Shown: positions 18,522 through 27,545 of the stretch, one piece after another
Position numbering within the stretch: the stretch's first letter is position 1
Layout of the letters: every line of letters begins with the position of its first letter
NCBI GenBank assembly: GCA_017521285.1
Contig: JAFXDG010000076.1
Coordinates: 1-35,226, forward strand
DNA from: Bacteroidaceae bacterium
Lineage (GTDB): Bacteria > Bacteroidota > Bacteroidia > Bacteroidales > Bacteroidaceae
Reading direction: 5' to 3'
Length of the DNA stretch: 35,226 bases
Notes under the pieces: generated by a model
The model's database searches: none
Told to the model about the DNA's origin: nothing
The model's input: the letters and a program-made list of their open reading frames with translations, nothing else
Position numbers and translations under genes: made by a program

Positions 18522-19682
18522 ATGAAAAATCCGAATTTTTTGGCCATTTTTGTTGTGGCCGTTTTTGCTCTTTGCTCCTGTAACAGTTGCAGTAAGAGCG
18601 ACGAACCAGTAAACAAACCGGAGAATGAAAATCCCGTTGACTCCGTTCCTTCACAGGTTCCAGTGGACAGTGTGCCCTCGCAAGAACCTGTTGTGACAAC
18701 TGCTTTTGTGAAAGGTGCTGACTTGGGGTGGGTGACTGAGATGGAGGCCGATGGTGTGACGTTCTATGATGCCGACGGAAAGGCCACCGAATGTTTTGCG
18801 CTGATGAAGCAGTTGGGAATGAACGCTGTCCGTCTGCGTGTGTGGGTGAATCCCGAAAAAGAGTATTGTAATTACTGTAACCTACCCGATGTGTTGGTAA
18901 AGGCCCGTCGTGCCAAAACATTGGGGATGGATGTAATGATAGACTTCCACTACAGCGACTGGTTTGCCGACCCAAGCCGCCAGTTGATCCCTTCGGCATG
19001 GGAGGGGAAGACATTGGCCGGCGTGAAGGAGGCAATGGTGGCACATACCAAAGAGGTGTTGGAGGCCTTGAAGTCCGAGGGTATCATCCCACGATGGGTA
19101 CAAGTGGGAAATGAAACCCGTAACGGTATGTTGCACCCTCACGGACAATTGTGGGACAACAATGGTAATATAGAGAACGGATGGCAGAACTATGTGGCCT
19201 TGAGCAATGCCAGTTACGATGCCGTGAAGGAAGTGGCTCCCGAAACTCAGGTCATCGTTCATATAGATAATGCATGGGACAATAATGAATGGTGGTTCAA
19301 TCAGTTTAAGGCGCTTGGTGGTAAGATGGACATTATTGGTCTTTCACATTATCCGCAGACAACTTCAAAGACGTGGCAGGAGATGAATAACTTGGCATTG
19401 AATCACATCAACAAATGGGCGAAAGCATACGGCAAGCCGGTGATGGTGTGCGAGGTTGGTGTGAAGTCTGAAGCCGACGAAGCGCTGGCGGCTACCGTGC
19501 TCACCGATTTTTTGACTCGGGCAAAGAAACTGGAACATTGTTTGGGTGTGTTCTATTGGGAACCTCAGGAGTACGGATGGTGGAAACCTGCCATATATGA
19601 AAAACTGGGATGGGATGCCTACAACATGGGTGCTTTCACCATGGAGGGACGCCCCGCTGCTGCTATGAAAGCCTTTGAGTAA
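18522..19682 (+). CDS. GH53 endo-beta-1,4-galactanase lipoprotein
   Basis: A 386-aa enzyme of the arabinogalactan endo-beta-1,4-galactanase family, which cuts beta-1,4-galactan side chains of pectin. The signal MKNPNFLAIFVVAVFALCSC has a lipobox-like end (Cys18 or Cys20), so it should be a lipoprotein. A linker follows with PVDSVPSQ written twice. The catalytic domain starts at FVKGADLGWVTEME and carries GMNAVRLRVWVNP, MIDFHYSDWFADP, the acid/base in WVQVGNETRNGM and the nucleophile in VMVCEVGVKS. All key residues are present. I chose ATG 18522 because the longer frame from 18429 crosses the promoter and overlaps the operator region. Its control by the starch-type operator, without any other galactan gene in view, is odd. 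Confidence 0.88.
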   Translation: MKNPNFLAIFVVAVFALCSCNSCSKSDEPVNKPENENPVDSVPSQVPVDSVPSQEPVVTTAFVKGADLGWVTEMEADGVTFYDADGKATECFALMKQLGMNAVRLRVWVNPEKEYCNYCNLPDVLVKARRAKTLGMDVMIDFHYSDWFADPSRQLIPSAWEGKTLAGVKEAMVAHTKEVLEALKSEGIIPRWVQVGNETRNGMLHPHGQLWDNNGNIENGWQNYVALSNASYDAVKEVAPETQVIVHIDNAWDNNEWWFNQFKALGGKMDIIGLSHYPQTTSKTWQEMNNLALNHINKWAKAYGKPVMVCEVGVKSEADEALAATVLTDFLTRAKKLEHCLGVFYWEPQEYGWWKPAIYEKLGWDAYNMGAFTMEGRPAAAMKAFE

Positions 19683-19718
19683 GCATAGAGATTTGACATT
19701 TTATAGCTAAAATGTAAG

Positions 19719-19757
19719 AAAAGGATGCTTTCCGAAACGAAAGTGTCCTTTTTCCTT
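19719..19757 (+). terminator. Terminator of the GH53 gene
   Basis: A 14-bp stem (19719-19732 with 19739-19752, two G-T wobbles) with a 6-nt loop, followed by TTTTTCCTTTT. A small perfect hairpin, ACATTTTA-TAGC-TAAAATGT, lies just before it (about 19696-19715). Confidence 0.75.
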
Positions 19758-19812
19758 TTCAGAAAGATTCCTTCGCTTAGATTTGGCTTGAATTTCAGCC
19801 TTTTTTGTGGAT

Positions 19813-19824
19813 GCAATCGTTTGC
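19813..19824. promoter_or_regulatory. LacI-type operator upstream of susC
   Basis: GCAATCGTTTGC differs from the perfect GCAAACGTTTGC core at one position. Its centre is 62.5 bp upstream of the susC -7 box, the same distance as at the lacI and amylase promoters. Confidence 0.7.
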
Positions 19825-19880
19825 GCTCCTTATTGCTAACATTTTTTAGTAGAGTTGTTTTACCTTATTCTTGAATCTCA

Positions 19881-19888
19881 TACTTTTG
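19881..19888 (+). promoter_or_regulatory. -7 box of the susCDEF operon
   Basis: TACTTTTG matches TAnnTTTG and is identical to the GH53 and GH77 boxes. The region at the -33 spacing reads GTTT, a poor match. The expected start of transcription is near 19893-19895, leaving a leader of about 106 nt to the susC ATG. Confidence 0.65.
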
Positions 19889-19894
19889 CTTCGC

Positions 19895-19948
19895 AGAACT
19901 ACCTTTAGTGAACTCAGTAACTGGGTGAATTATTGGAGTGGTAGTTCT
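19895..19948 (+). promoter_or_regulatory. Stem-loop at the predicted 5' end of the susC leader
   Basis: AGAACTACC at 19895-19903 is perfectly complementary to GGTAGTTCT at 19940-19948. Inside, ACTCAG-TAA-CTGGGT can form a second stem with one G-T pair. The structure begins within a few nt of the predicted transcription start. It could protect the mRNA 5' end or bind a regulator. Confidence 0.55.
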
Positions 19949-20000
19949 GATTTTGGGAATATACTAATAAATTTTTATTGTTAACTTTAATATTAAACGC

Positions 20001-23000
20001 ATGAAGCAAGTTGATTCAAGAATCTTTCGTTTGATTCTTACCCTATTGTTTGGGGTATTCTTGTCAGTGGGCGCTTATGCACAGAGCATTAATGTGAAAG
20101 GACACGTTAAAGATGCTATGGGTGAGGTCATAGGTGCCAATGTAGTTGAGAAAAGTAATCCGGGTAACGGTACTATTACCGATGTCAACGGAAACTTCTC
20201 TCTTAAGGTAAAACAAGGTGCAACGCTCGTTGTATCTTTTGTCGGCTATATCACTCAGGAAGTGAAGGCTGCTCCCAATGTTACAATTACGTTGGAAGAC
20301 GATTCAGAACTTTTGGAAGAAGCCGTAGTAATCGGTTACGGTGTGGCCAAGAAGAGTGATTTGACAGGTTCTGTTATCGCAATGAAACCCGACTTGAAGA
20401 ATAAGGGTGTGGTAATCAATCCGCAGGATATGATGGTGGGTAAGATTGCCGGTGTGAACGTGACCAGCAGTGACGGTACTCCGGGTGGCGGTAATCAAAT
20501 CCGTATTCGTGGCGGTTCTTCACTGAACGCCAGCAATGACCCCCTTATCGTTATTGACGGTGTGGCTATGGACAACAATGGTATCAAGGGTGTGGCCAAT
20601 CCTCTTTCTCTGATTAATCCGCAGGATATTGAGAGTTTCAACGTGTTGAAGGATGCCTCTTCAACAGCTATCTATGGTTCTCGTGGTTCTAATGGTGTTA
20701 TCATCATTACCACCAAGAAGGGAAGCAAGGGACAGAAACCTCAAGTATCATACGCAGGAAGCTTGACTGTCAGCACCAAGAAAAACTCCATCGATGTTAT
20801 GGATGCCAATGAGTACCGTGCCTTTATTAAGGATATCTGGGGTGAGGAAAGTGATGCTTATCGCGCATTGGGTACCGCCAATACAGATTGGCAGGACGAA
20901 ATCATGCGTACAGCTATCAGTCACGACCATAATGTAACATTGTCCGGTTCTTTCAAAAACTTGCCTTATCGTGCATCTGTCGGTTATACAGACCAGCAGG
21001 GTATTATCAAGACTTCTGAGTTCCAACGTGTGACAGCTTCGTTGAATCTTAATCCGACATTCTTCGATGAGCATTTGACCATGAACTTGAATGCAAAGGG
21101 AATGTATTCAAGAAGCCAATATGCTGATGGTGAAGCTATCAGCGACGCTATCGTGTTTGACCCTACACAGGATCCTTACGATTATACTTCTGATTTCCAC
21201 AATGCCATGTTCAACAAGTATGATGAGGAGCATGGTTACCCCATGGGAACCACTATGGCTGCCACTTGGGAGAATATGGGACACTATTTCGAGTGGCCTA
21301 TGGCTGGTGCATACAACGATAATACTTGGCCTTATACCTATAATAACTTGGCTCAGAAGAATCCGTTGGCTATCCTCAATGAGAAACATAATGTCGCTCA
21401 TAGCCGCGCTTTCATCGGTAGTGCTGATGTTGATTACAAAGTACATGGTTTTGAAGACTTGCGTCTGCACATGACTTTGGGTGCTGATATTTCTAAGGGT
21501 CGTCAGCAGACAAACACGACTCCGGCTTCTCCGCAAGCTATTTATTACGGAAGCTATGGTGCCGATGAAATCTTGAAGCGCAATCTTTCGTTGAATGCTT
21601 ATGCACAGTATTATAAGGATTTCAACAAGAATCACCATTTCGACATTATGGGTGGTTACGAATGGCAACACTTCTGGCGTAGTCAGAACAATGATTATGT
21701 AGGTTACTATCCTACTACCAATAATGATGCATCGTTGGCTGGTACAGAGCGTCCGCACACTCCTTATAAGTTTAAGACCGAGAACTATCTGGTTTCTTTC
21801 TTCGGACGTGCCAATTACATTTTGAACAATCGCTACTACTTGACTGGAACTATTCGTTACGATGGTTCTTCACGCTTCTCTGATCACTGGTCGTTCTTCC
21901 CCTCTGCTGCTTTTGCATGGAAGGTGAAGGAAGAAGCTTTCTTGAAGGATGCTGAATGGTTGTCAGACTTGAAACTCCGTCTCGGTTATGGTCAGACTGG
22001 TCAGCAGGATGTGAACAATGATTATGCATGGGTTCCGACCTATTCAATGTCAACCGGAACAAACGGTTTCTATCCGCTGTTGGGTAATGGTGAACTTTAT
22101 CGTCCTGACAACTATACTCCCGACCTTAAGTGGGAAACAACTACTACTTACAACGTCGGCCTTGACTTCGGGTTCCTCAACCAACGACTCACTGGTAGTG
22201 TGGACGTTTATTACCGTGAGACAACAGATTTGTTGAACTATGCTCCTACTGTTTCAATGTCTGCTTTCCGTAATCAGGCTTGGCAGAATATTGGTTCGTT
22301 GGAAAACAAGGGTGTTGAATTGACATTGGATTGGAAGGCCATCCAGACAAAAGATTGGTTCTGGACATTGAGTTACAACGTGACTTACAATCAGAACGAA
22401 ATTACTGACCTTAGTGGTGTTTCTACTGATGGTGAGCCTGTTGCCAATACGGGTATTACCATTGGTACCGACAAGTACTTGCAGTACAATCAGGTGGGTC
22501 AGCCTATCAATTCGTTCTACGTGTACCAGCAGGTTTACGACCAGAACGGCAAGGCCATTGAAAACTGCGTGGTTGACCGCAACGGTGACGGACAGATTAC
22601 TGAAGGAGACCGCTATTTCTATAAAAGCCCGGCTGCTCCTGTCACCATGGGCTTGACCTCACGTTTGGAGTACAAGAATTGGGACTTCGGTTTCTCGCTC
22701 CGTGCAAGTTTCGATAACTATGTGTTTAACAACATTGAATCAGGTTATGCTAACTTGAACAAGAATGAGATTTGGGCTTCTACCCAGTTCCTCACTAATC
22801 GTCCGACATGGACTGTAGCCGACAATTGGCAGACTTATTCTCCCACAGCTTTGCTTTCTGACCGTTATGTTCACAACGCCTCATTCTTGAAGTGCGACAA
22901 CATCACGTTGGGTTACAGCTTCCAGAATCTTTTCAAGGCTGGTTCATATAAGGGACTTGCCGGTCGTGTTTATGCTACGGCTTCTAACGTATTTACTATT

Positions 23001-23102
23001 ACCAATTACGACGGTCTCGACCCCGAAATTTCTAATGGTTACGACAACGAACTCTATCCGCGTCCGTTCTCATTCATTGTGGGTCTGAACTTGAATCTTT
23101 AA
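20001..23102 (+). CDS. susC: SusC-type TonB-dependent outer-membrane transporter
   Basis: A 1033-aa outer-membrane importer that works with SusD and the TonB system to take up starch oligosaccharides. The signal peptide ends at AYAQ (about residue 28). Residues about 31-105 form the carboxypeptidase-regulatory-like domain (NVKGHVKDAMGEVIGANVVE). Next comes the EEAVVIGYG segment and the plug (about 115-235; GVNVTSSDGTPGGGNQIRIR, PLIVIDGVAMD, ASSTAIYGSRGSNGVIIITT). The remainder is the 22-strand barrel, ending RPFSFIVGLNLNL. The size is typical for SusC. SusD follows 21 nt later. The signal-peptide region is preceded by a structured leader and an operator-linked promoter. Substrate assignment rests on the linked SusEF and amylase genes. 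Confidence 0.95.
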   Translation: MKQVDSRIFRLILTLLFGVFLSVGAYAQSINVKGHVKDAMGEVIGANVVEKSNPGNGTITDVNGNFSLKVKQGATLVVSFVGYITQEVKAAPNVTITLEDDSELLEEAVVIGYGVAKKSDLTGSVIAMKPDLKNKGVVINPQDMMVGKIAGVNVTSSDGTPGGGNQIRIRGGSSLNASNDPLIVIDGVAMDNNGIKGVANPLSLINPQDIESFNVLKDASSTAIYGSRGSNGVIIITTKKGSKGQKPQVSYAGSLTVSTKKNSIDVMDANEYRAFIKDIWGEESDAYRALGTANTDWQDEIMRTAISHDHNVTLSGSFKNLPYRASVGYTDQQGIIKTSEFQRVTASLNLNPTFFDEHLTMNLNAKGMYSRSQYADGEAISDAIVFDPTQDPYDYTSDFHNAMFNKYDEEHGYPMGTTMAATWENMGHYFEWPMAGAYNDNTWPYTYNNLAQKNPLAILNEKHNVAHSRAFIGSADVDYKVHGFEDLRLHMTLGADISKGRQQTNTTPASPQAIYYGSYGADEILKRNLSLNAYAQYYKDFNKNHHFDIMGGYEWQHFWRSQNNDYVGYYPTTNNDASLAGTERPHTPYKFKTENYLVSFFGRANYILNNRYYLTGTIRYDGSSRFSDHWSFFPSAAFAWKVKEEAFLKDAEWLSDLKLRLGYGQTGQQDVNNDYAWVPTYSMSTGTNGFYPLLGNGELYRPDNYTPDLKWETTTTYNVGLDFGFLNQRLTGSVDVYYRETTDLLNYAPTVSMSAFRNQAWQNIGSLENKGVELTLDWKAIQTKDWFWTLSYNVTYNQNEITDLSGVSTDGEPVANTGITIGTDKYLQYNQVGQPINSFYVYQQVYDQNGKAIENCVVDRNGDGQITEGDRYFYKSPAAPVTMGLTSRLEYKNWDFGFSLRASFDNYVFNNIESGYANLNKNEIWASTQFLTNRPTWTVADNWQTYSPTALLSDRYVHNASFLKCDNITLGYSFQNLFKAGSYKGLAGRVYATASNVFTITNYDGLDPEISNGYDNELYPRPFSFIVGLNLNL

Positions 23103-23123
23103 TCCTAATAAAAGAAAATAGTC

Positions 23124-24731
23124 ATGAAAAAATATATAAAGAATATTCTTCCTATGGCGGCCATGGCCTTGTCATTAGGTGTGGCATCTTGTACTGGGGA
23201 CTTGGACGTTGAGCCTATCAACCCCAACTTGTCGCTTGATTACGATGTCAATGGATTGTTCAACAAGTGCTACGCAAACATTGCTCTTGCTGGCAACGGC
23301 GGAGCCAATGGCGACTGCGATATTGATGGTCTCGATGGCGGAACAACAGGTTTTGTTCGTCAGATGTGGAACTCCAATGAGTTGACTACCGATGAAGCTC
23401 TCTGTCATTGGGGTGATGATGGTATCCAAAGTTTTTGTTACAATACCTATGATGCTTCACATCCGATGCTTAATGGTTACTATGCTCGTCTGACGACCGG
23501 TATTTCATACTGTAACCAGTATCTGAATGTCGCTTCAGGTCACGATGCAACGATGACGGCAGAAATTCGTTTTATCCGTGCCCTCCATTATTATATGTTG
23601 ATGGATGCTTATGGTAACATTCCTTTTGCAACTTCGTTGACACAGCCTTCACGCATGACTCGTGCCGAGGCTTATGCTTGGTTGGAGGCTGAATTGCTCG
23701 ACTTGGAAGCTGGTTTGTCTGAAGCTAAAGCAAAGAAGTCAACCGATGCGAACTATGGCCGTGTGGACAAGGCTGCTTGTTGGATGTTGCTTTCACGTCT
23801 TTATCTGAATGCAGAAGTTTATACTGGTACAGCTCAGTGGGGCAAGGCTGCTGAGTATGCACAGAAGGTGATGAATTCTTCTTATAAACTCCACACTGCG
23901 GGAAAGAATGGATGGAGCGCCTATCAAATGCTCTTCATGGGTGACAATGGTGAGTCTGATGCTGCTTACGAGTGTGTATTCCCTATTTTGCAGGATGGCT
24001 TGACTACTACCAGCTGGGGTACTTCACTTTTCTTGATGGCTTCAACGTATGATGCTGATATGCATTCAAATCCTAACGATGCCGTTGCAACCAACGGAAC
24101 CGATCAGAACTGGGGTGGAAACAAGGCTCGTCCTGACCTTATCAAGAAATTCTTCCCGAATGGTAATGCTCCTCAAGTGAATGCCTACAACATGGCAGAA
24201 GCTGCAGGTGATGACCGTGCTCTCTTTGATGGTGTTGGTCGTGAGAGCATCGAGAATTCCAAAGGCTATTTGGGTGACTTCAAAGATGGTTATGCAGTTG
24301 CTAAGTTTGTTAACTTCAAGAGCGACGGTAGCGCCGGACACGATGCTACTTTCCCTGACATGGATTTCTTCTTCTTCCGCGTGGCTGAGGCTTACCTGAC
24401 ATACGCTGAGGCTACTGCACGTGCTAATGGCGGAACGATGACTCCCGAAGGTGTTCAGGCTATCAACGATTTGCGTACTCGTGCCAATGCTGCAACCAAG
24501 GCTGGTTATTCTATGAATGACATCTTGGACGAGTGGAGCCGCGAGTTCTATTTTGAAGGCCGTCGTCGTGTGGACCTTATTCGTCATGGTAAGTTCGGTG
24601 GCAACAACGACTACAATTGGCAATGGAAAGGTGGCGTGAAGGAAGGTCGTAATATCGATGCTACTAAGAATATTTTTGCCATCCCTGCCGCTCAGGTGAA
24701 GGGTGCCATCATTCAAAATCCTGGTTATTAA
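23124..24731 (+). CDS. susD: SusD-family starch-binding surface lipoprotein
   Basis: A 535-aa lipoprotein that caps SusC and binds glucan. The signal MKKYIKNILPMAAMALSLGVASC has its lipid-bearing Cys at 23, followed by TGDLDVEP, whose acidic residues fit a Bacteroidetes surface-export signal. TPR-like helices frame the fold (SYCNQYLNVA, IRFIRALHYYMLMDAYGNIP). The C-terminal motif REFYFEGRRRVDLIRHGKF is diagnostic for the SusD family. Its length is close to B. thetaiotaomicron SusD (551 aa). It is the second gene of the operon, with a 7-nt or 19-nt gap to susE depending on the start chosen. Confidence 0.95.
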   Translation: MKKYIKNILPMAAMALSLGVASCTGDLDVEPINPNLSLDYDVNGLFNKCYANIALAGNGGANGDCDIDGLDGGTTGFVRQMWNSNELTTDEALCHWGDDGIQSFCYNTYDASHPMLNGYYARLTTGISYCNQYLNVASGHDATMTAEIRFIRALHYYMLMDAYGNIPFATSLTQPSRMTRAEAYAWLEAELLDLEAGLSEAKAKKSTDANYGRVDKAACWMLLSRLYLNAEVYTGTAQWGKAAEYAQKVMNSSYKLHTAGKNGWSAYQMLFMGDNGESDAAYECVFPILQDGLTTTSWGTSLFLMASTYDADMHSNPNDAVATNGTDQNWGGNKARPDLIKKFFPNGNAPQVNAYNMAEAAGDDRALFDGVGRESIENSKGYLGDFKDGYAVAKFVNFKSDGSAGHDATFPDMDFFFFRVAEAYLTYAEATARANGGTMTPEGVQAINDLRTRANAATKAGYSMNDILDEWSREFYFEGRRRVDLIRHGKFGGNNDYNWQWKGGVKEGRNIDATKNIFAIPAAQVKGAIIQNPGY

Positions 24732-24750
24732 ATTCTAAATGACAATGATT

Positions 24751-25956
24751 ATGAAAAATATATTTAAATCATCATTGCTGTTGCTGTGCGGTGTGTGCTT
24801 GTTCACTGCCTGTGAAGACGATAACGATTCGAATCCTACGTTGCAACAGCCTACCACCTTTGTGTTGAATACTCCCGCGTATGCAGCATCTGCCATTGAT
24901 TTGGCTACCTCTACAGAGATTCCGTTCACTTGGTCACAGCCTGATTACGGTTTCCCCGTTGCTGCACAATATCAGTTGCAAGTGTCATTGAATGATTCAT
25001 GGACAGTTTCTACTGATCAGGCCGCTGCTGATGAAAGTGGTGCAACTGTGGCCGACTATGCTATGATTGAAGATGTCTTCTCTCAAGCAAAAGGTTCACT
25101 TAATGCTGCCAAGTTGGCAAAAGCTTTGCAGCAGATTGCTCTTTGGCCTGTAGAAGCTGTTCCTGCTACCCAGTTGGTGAAAGTGCGTGCCTTGTCAGTC
25201 CTCAATGCTGACACTATCTACTCTAACACCGTGGATGTGAATGTAGTTCCTTTCTACGTAGAGTTGAAGGATGCTGCGCCCGTATTGTGGTATCTGGTTG
25301 GTAGTTGTATCGGTGATGGTTCATGGGGCAATAGTGCCGATGGTATTGGCAAAGGATTGATTCCTTTGATGACAATTGCTGGTGAAGAGTACGATAAAGC
25401 TACTGGTACAGGTAAGATTTCTTATACAGGATTCTTCCCCGCAGGCGGTCAGTTCAAGCTTGTTCAGATTCCGGGTAATTGGGACATCCAGAAGAACTTC
25501 GATTCATTCGCAGGTATTGATGCAACGTTGTTTGAAGGAAATTCTGATGGTAATGTAGTTGTTAAGGACGGTTGTCAGGGCTACTATACAGTTACTCTCG
25601 ATACCAAATCAGGTGACATCGCCATTGAACCTTACACTGCTTCAACTCCGCGTGTATTCTCTTCTATTGCAATGCCTGGTGGTCACAATGAATGGAATGC
25701 AGCAGGTGATCCTATGACTGCCACATTCACTTACGATGGTGCCGAGAACCACATGTGGACAACTACATTGACTTTGGGTGCTGATGCAGAATTGAAGTTT
25801 GCTGCCGATGGTGCTTGGGATTTCAATTGGGGTGCTGTAGAGTTTCCCTATGGAGCAGGTACACAGAATGGTGCCAATATTCCTGCTAAGGCTGGTGTCT
25901 ATACCGTATTCTTGAATGACATCACCGGTCAGTACATGTTTATTGCTAACGAATAA
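24751..25956 (+). CDS. susE: SusE-type starch-binding lipoprotein
   Basis: An outer-membrane lipoprotein of 401 aa. The signal MKNIFKSSLLLLCGVCLFTAC gives lipid-Cys 21, followed by the acidic stretch EDDNDSN typical of surface export. Residues about 30-180 form the SusE N-terminal fold (TTFVLNTPAYAASAIDLAT, then FTWSQPDYGFPVAAQYQLQV). Two starch-binding modules follow, one from LWYLVGSCIGDGSWGN and one from FSSIAMPGGHNEWNAAGDPM. Aromatic residues within them (for example in FAADGAWDFNWGAVEFPYG) are likely glucan contacts. In-frame ATGs at 24739 and 24745 would only add MTMI or MI; I chose 24751 because the signal peptide then starts MKN. No Shine-Dalgarno distinguishes them. Third gene of the operon. 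Confidence 0.9.
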   Translation: MKNIFKSSLLLLCGVCLFTACEDDNDSNPTLQQPTTFVLNTPAYAASAIDLATSTEIPFTWSQPDYGFPVAAQYQLQVSLNDSWTVSTDQAAADESGATVADYAMIEDVFSQAKGSLNAAKLAKALQQIALWPVEAVPATQLVKVRALSVLNADTIYSNTVDVNVVPFYVELKDAAPVLWYLVGSCIGDGSWGNSADGIGKGLIPLMTIAGEEYDKATGTGKISYTGFFPAGGQFKLVQIPGNWDIQKNFDSFAGIDATLFEGNSDGNVVVKDGCQGYYTVTLDTKSGDIAIEPYTASTPRVFSSIAMPGGHNEWNAAGDPMTATFTYDGAENHMWTTTLTLGADAELKFAADGAWDFNWGAVEFPYGAGTQNGANIPAKAGVYTVFLNDITGQYMFIANE

Positions 25957-25971
25957 ATCAGTTAAGAAGAT

Positions 25972-27363
25972 ATGAAAAAAATAGTTTATACACTGGGCCT
26001 TGCTTTGCTGGCTGCAAGCTGCTCGGAAGATTATAAGGATTGGTCTGTTTCTCAGGCCAATCCACAAGAAGATGCCAAGAGCGTATCTTTGGAAACTGCC
26101 ACTGCTGCTGATGTGGATTATGCTGCATTGGACAGTTCTTTGGTACAGATTTTCAAGCCTACCATTACGGCTGTAGATGAATGTACAACCACTTATCAGG
26201 TGACTCTTTGGAATGAAAGTAAGAGTGCTAATGGTACTTTGGCTGCTAATGACAGCGGTTATGTCGCTGCCGACGAACTGAAGACGGTGATAGAAACCAT
26301 CTATGGCAAACGTCCTGTGGCACGCAAGTTGTATCTCGACATTGCAGGATACACCGTCATCAACGGACAGAGCATCAAAAATACAGCTGAGGATTCGGTG
26401 AATGTGACTCTCAAAGCTCCCTATATTTCCAATGCCTATTATTTAATCGGTGATATGTTGGCTTGGAGTAAAGAAGGAGCAAAAGCCTTTACTCAGAAGG
26501 GGACGGGAGATGTATATGATAATCCTGAATTTGAGGTAGTATTTACAGTTACTGCTACAGAGGAGAAGACCAATGATTGGTATTGGAAAATTGTTCCTGA
26601 TACTAACTATGATGGAGAAAATTTCTGGTACGAGGGTGAAGATGGTATTGTAGGTGTTGCTGTGGATGGTGATGATAGCTTTGAGGGAGAGTTGGTGACA
26701 ACAAAGCCTCAAGCGGGTAAGGTAGTGAATCCTGGTATTTATAAGATGACTATCAACATGATGCAATATACTTATAAAATTGAAGAACTGAACTTCAATG
26801 AGTACATCTATGAAATCGGAGGATTGGATTGGAGTTCTTCTCGTCCTCTTTACGGTCAAAATTTTGACGGCAAGTATCAGGGTTATTATTGGATAAATAG
26901 TGAATTCAAGTTCAAACCCAATGCAGACAATTGGGAAGGTGATTGGGAAGATGCAGGAAATGGTACTATGACAACAGAGGGTGGACCGAATATGAGTGTT
27001 CCTGCTGCCGGTTTCTACCAGATTGACGTTAATCTGGCAGACATGACCTATGCTGCAACATTGGTTGAGAGCATCAGTATCATCGGAACAGTAAACGGAA
27101 ATTGGGATACTGATACTGACCTGACATACAACAAAGAAACTGGTGCATGGGAAGTGACAGCTACATTGAGTGCTGGCGAGATGAAGTTCCGCATGAACCA
27201 CGACTGGGCTATCAGTTGGGGTGGCGCTAACGGCGATGGAACCAACTTTGATGATTTGACACAGAATGGTGGTGCCAACTTGCAAGTGGCTGCAGGAACA
27301 TATCTTATCCAACTTTATATCCAGTATGAAGGTGCAAACAAAGTGGTACTTACAGCACAGTAA
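25972..27363 (+). CDS. susF: SusF-type starch-binding lipoprotein
   Basis: A 463-aa outer-membrane lipoprotein with signal MKKIVYTLGLALLAASC (lipid-Cys 17), then SEDYKDW. After an N-terminal region (about 20-145), three repeated glucan-binding modules can be seen, starting at AYYLIGDMLAWSKEG, YIYEIGGLDWSSSRPLYGQN and ISIIGTVNGNWDTDTDLTYN. Each has a conserved tryptophan-rich core (for example MKFRMNHDWAISWGGANGDG). SusF of B. thetaiotaomicron also has three modules, which supports the SusF rather than SusE call. It follows susE by 15 nt and is the last gene before the terminator. The middle module is the most divergent. Confidence 0.88.
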   Translation: MKKIVYTLGLALLAASCSEDYKDWSVSQANPQEDAKSVSLETATAADVDYAALDSSLVQIFKPTITAVDECTTTYQVTLWNESKSANGTLAANDSGYVAADELKTVIETIYGKRPVARKLYLDIAGYTVINGQSIKNTAEDSVNVTLKAPYISNAYYLIGDMLAWSKEGAKAFTQKGTGDVYDNPEFEVVFTVTATEEKTNDWYWKIVPDTNYDGENFWYEGEDGIVGVAVDGDDSFEGELVTTKPQAGKVVNPGIYKMTINMMQYTYKIEELNFNEYIYEIGGLDWSSSRPLYGQNFDGKYQGYYWINSEFKFKPNADNWEGDWEDAGNGTMTTEGGPNMSVPAAGFYQIDVNLADMTYAATLVESISIIGTVNGNWDTDTDLTYNKETGAWEVTATLSAGEMKFRMNHDWAISWGGANGDGTNFDDLTQNGGANLQVAAGTYLIQLYIQYEGANKVVLTAQ

Positions 27364-27386
27364 TTTACCATTTTGTCAATAGATTC

Positions 27387-27428
27387 AAGCACGCCTCGGA
27401 GCCGTAAGTTCCGTAGGCGTGCTTTTTT
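27387..27428 (+). terminator. Terminator after susF
   Basis: AAGCACGCCT (27387-27396) pairs with AGGCGTGCTT (27415-27424), with an inner CGGA/TCCG stem, followed by a T-run. It separates susCDEF from the amylase gene, which therefore needs its own promoter. Confidence 0.85.
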
Positions 27429-27439
27429 GTTTGGCAGAT

Positions 27440-27455
27440 TTGCAATCGTTTGCAA
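27440..27455. promoter_or_regulatory. LacI-type operator upstream of the amylase gene
   Basis: TTGCAATCGTTTGCAA is palindromic except for one central pair, and its core is the same variant as at the susC site. The centre is 62.5 bp upstream of TAAATTCG at 27510. Confidence 0.75.
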
Positions 27456-27509
27456 AGGAAATAGGCGATAGTAATCTGTTCGTTGGTCGTGTGATAGGGG
27501 ATAAAAAGG

Positions 27510-27517
27510 TAAATTCG
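27510..27517 (+). promoter_or_regulatory. Probable -7 box of the amylase gene
   Basis: TAAATTCG is one mismatch from TAnnTTTG and lies exactly where the operator spacing at the other promoters predicts it. The ATG at 27546 follows after 28 nt. Confidence 0.5.
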
Positions 27518-27545
27518 CGACGAGAATCAGTTAAGAACCAAGACT

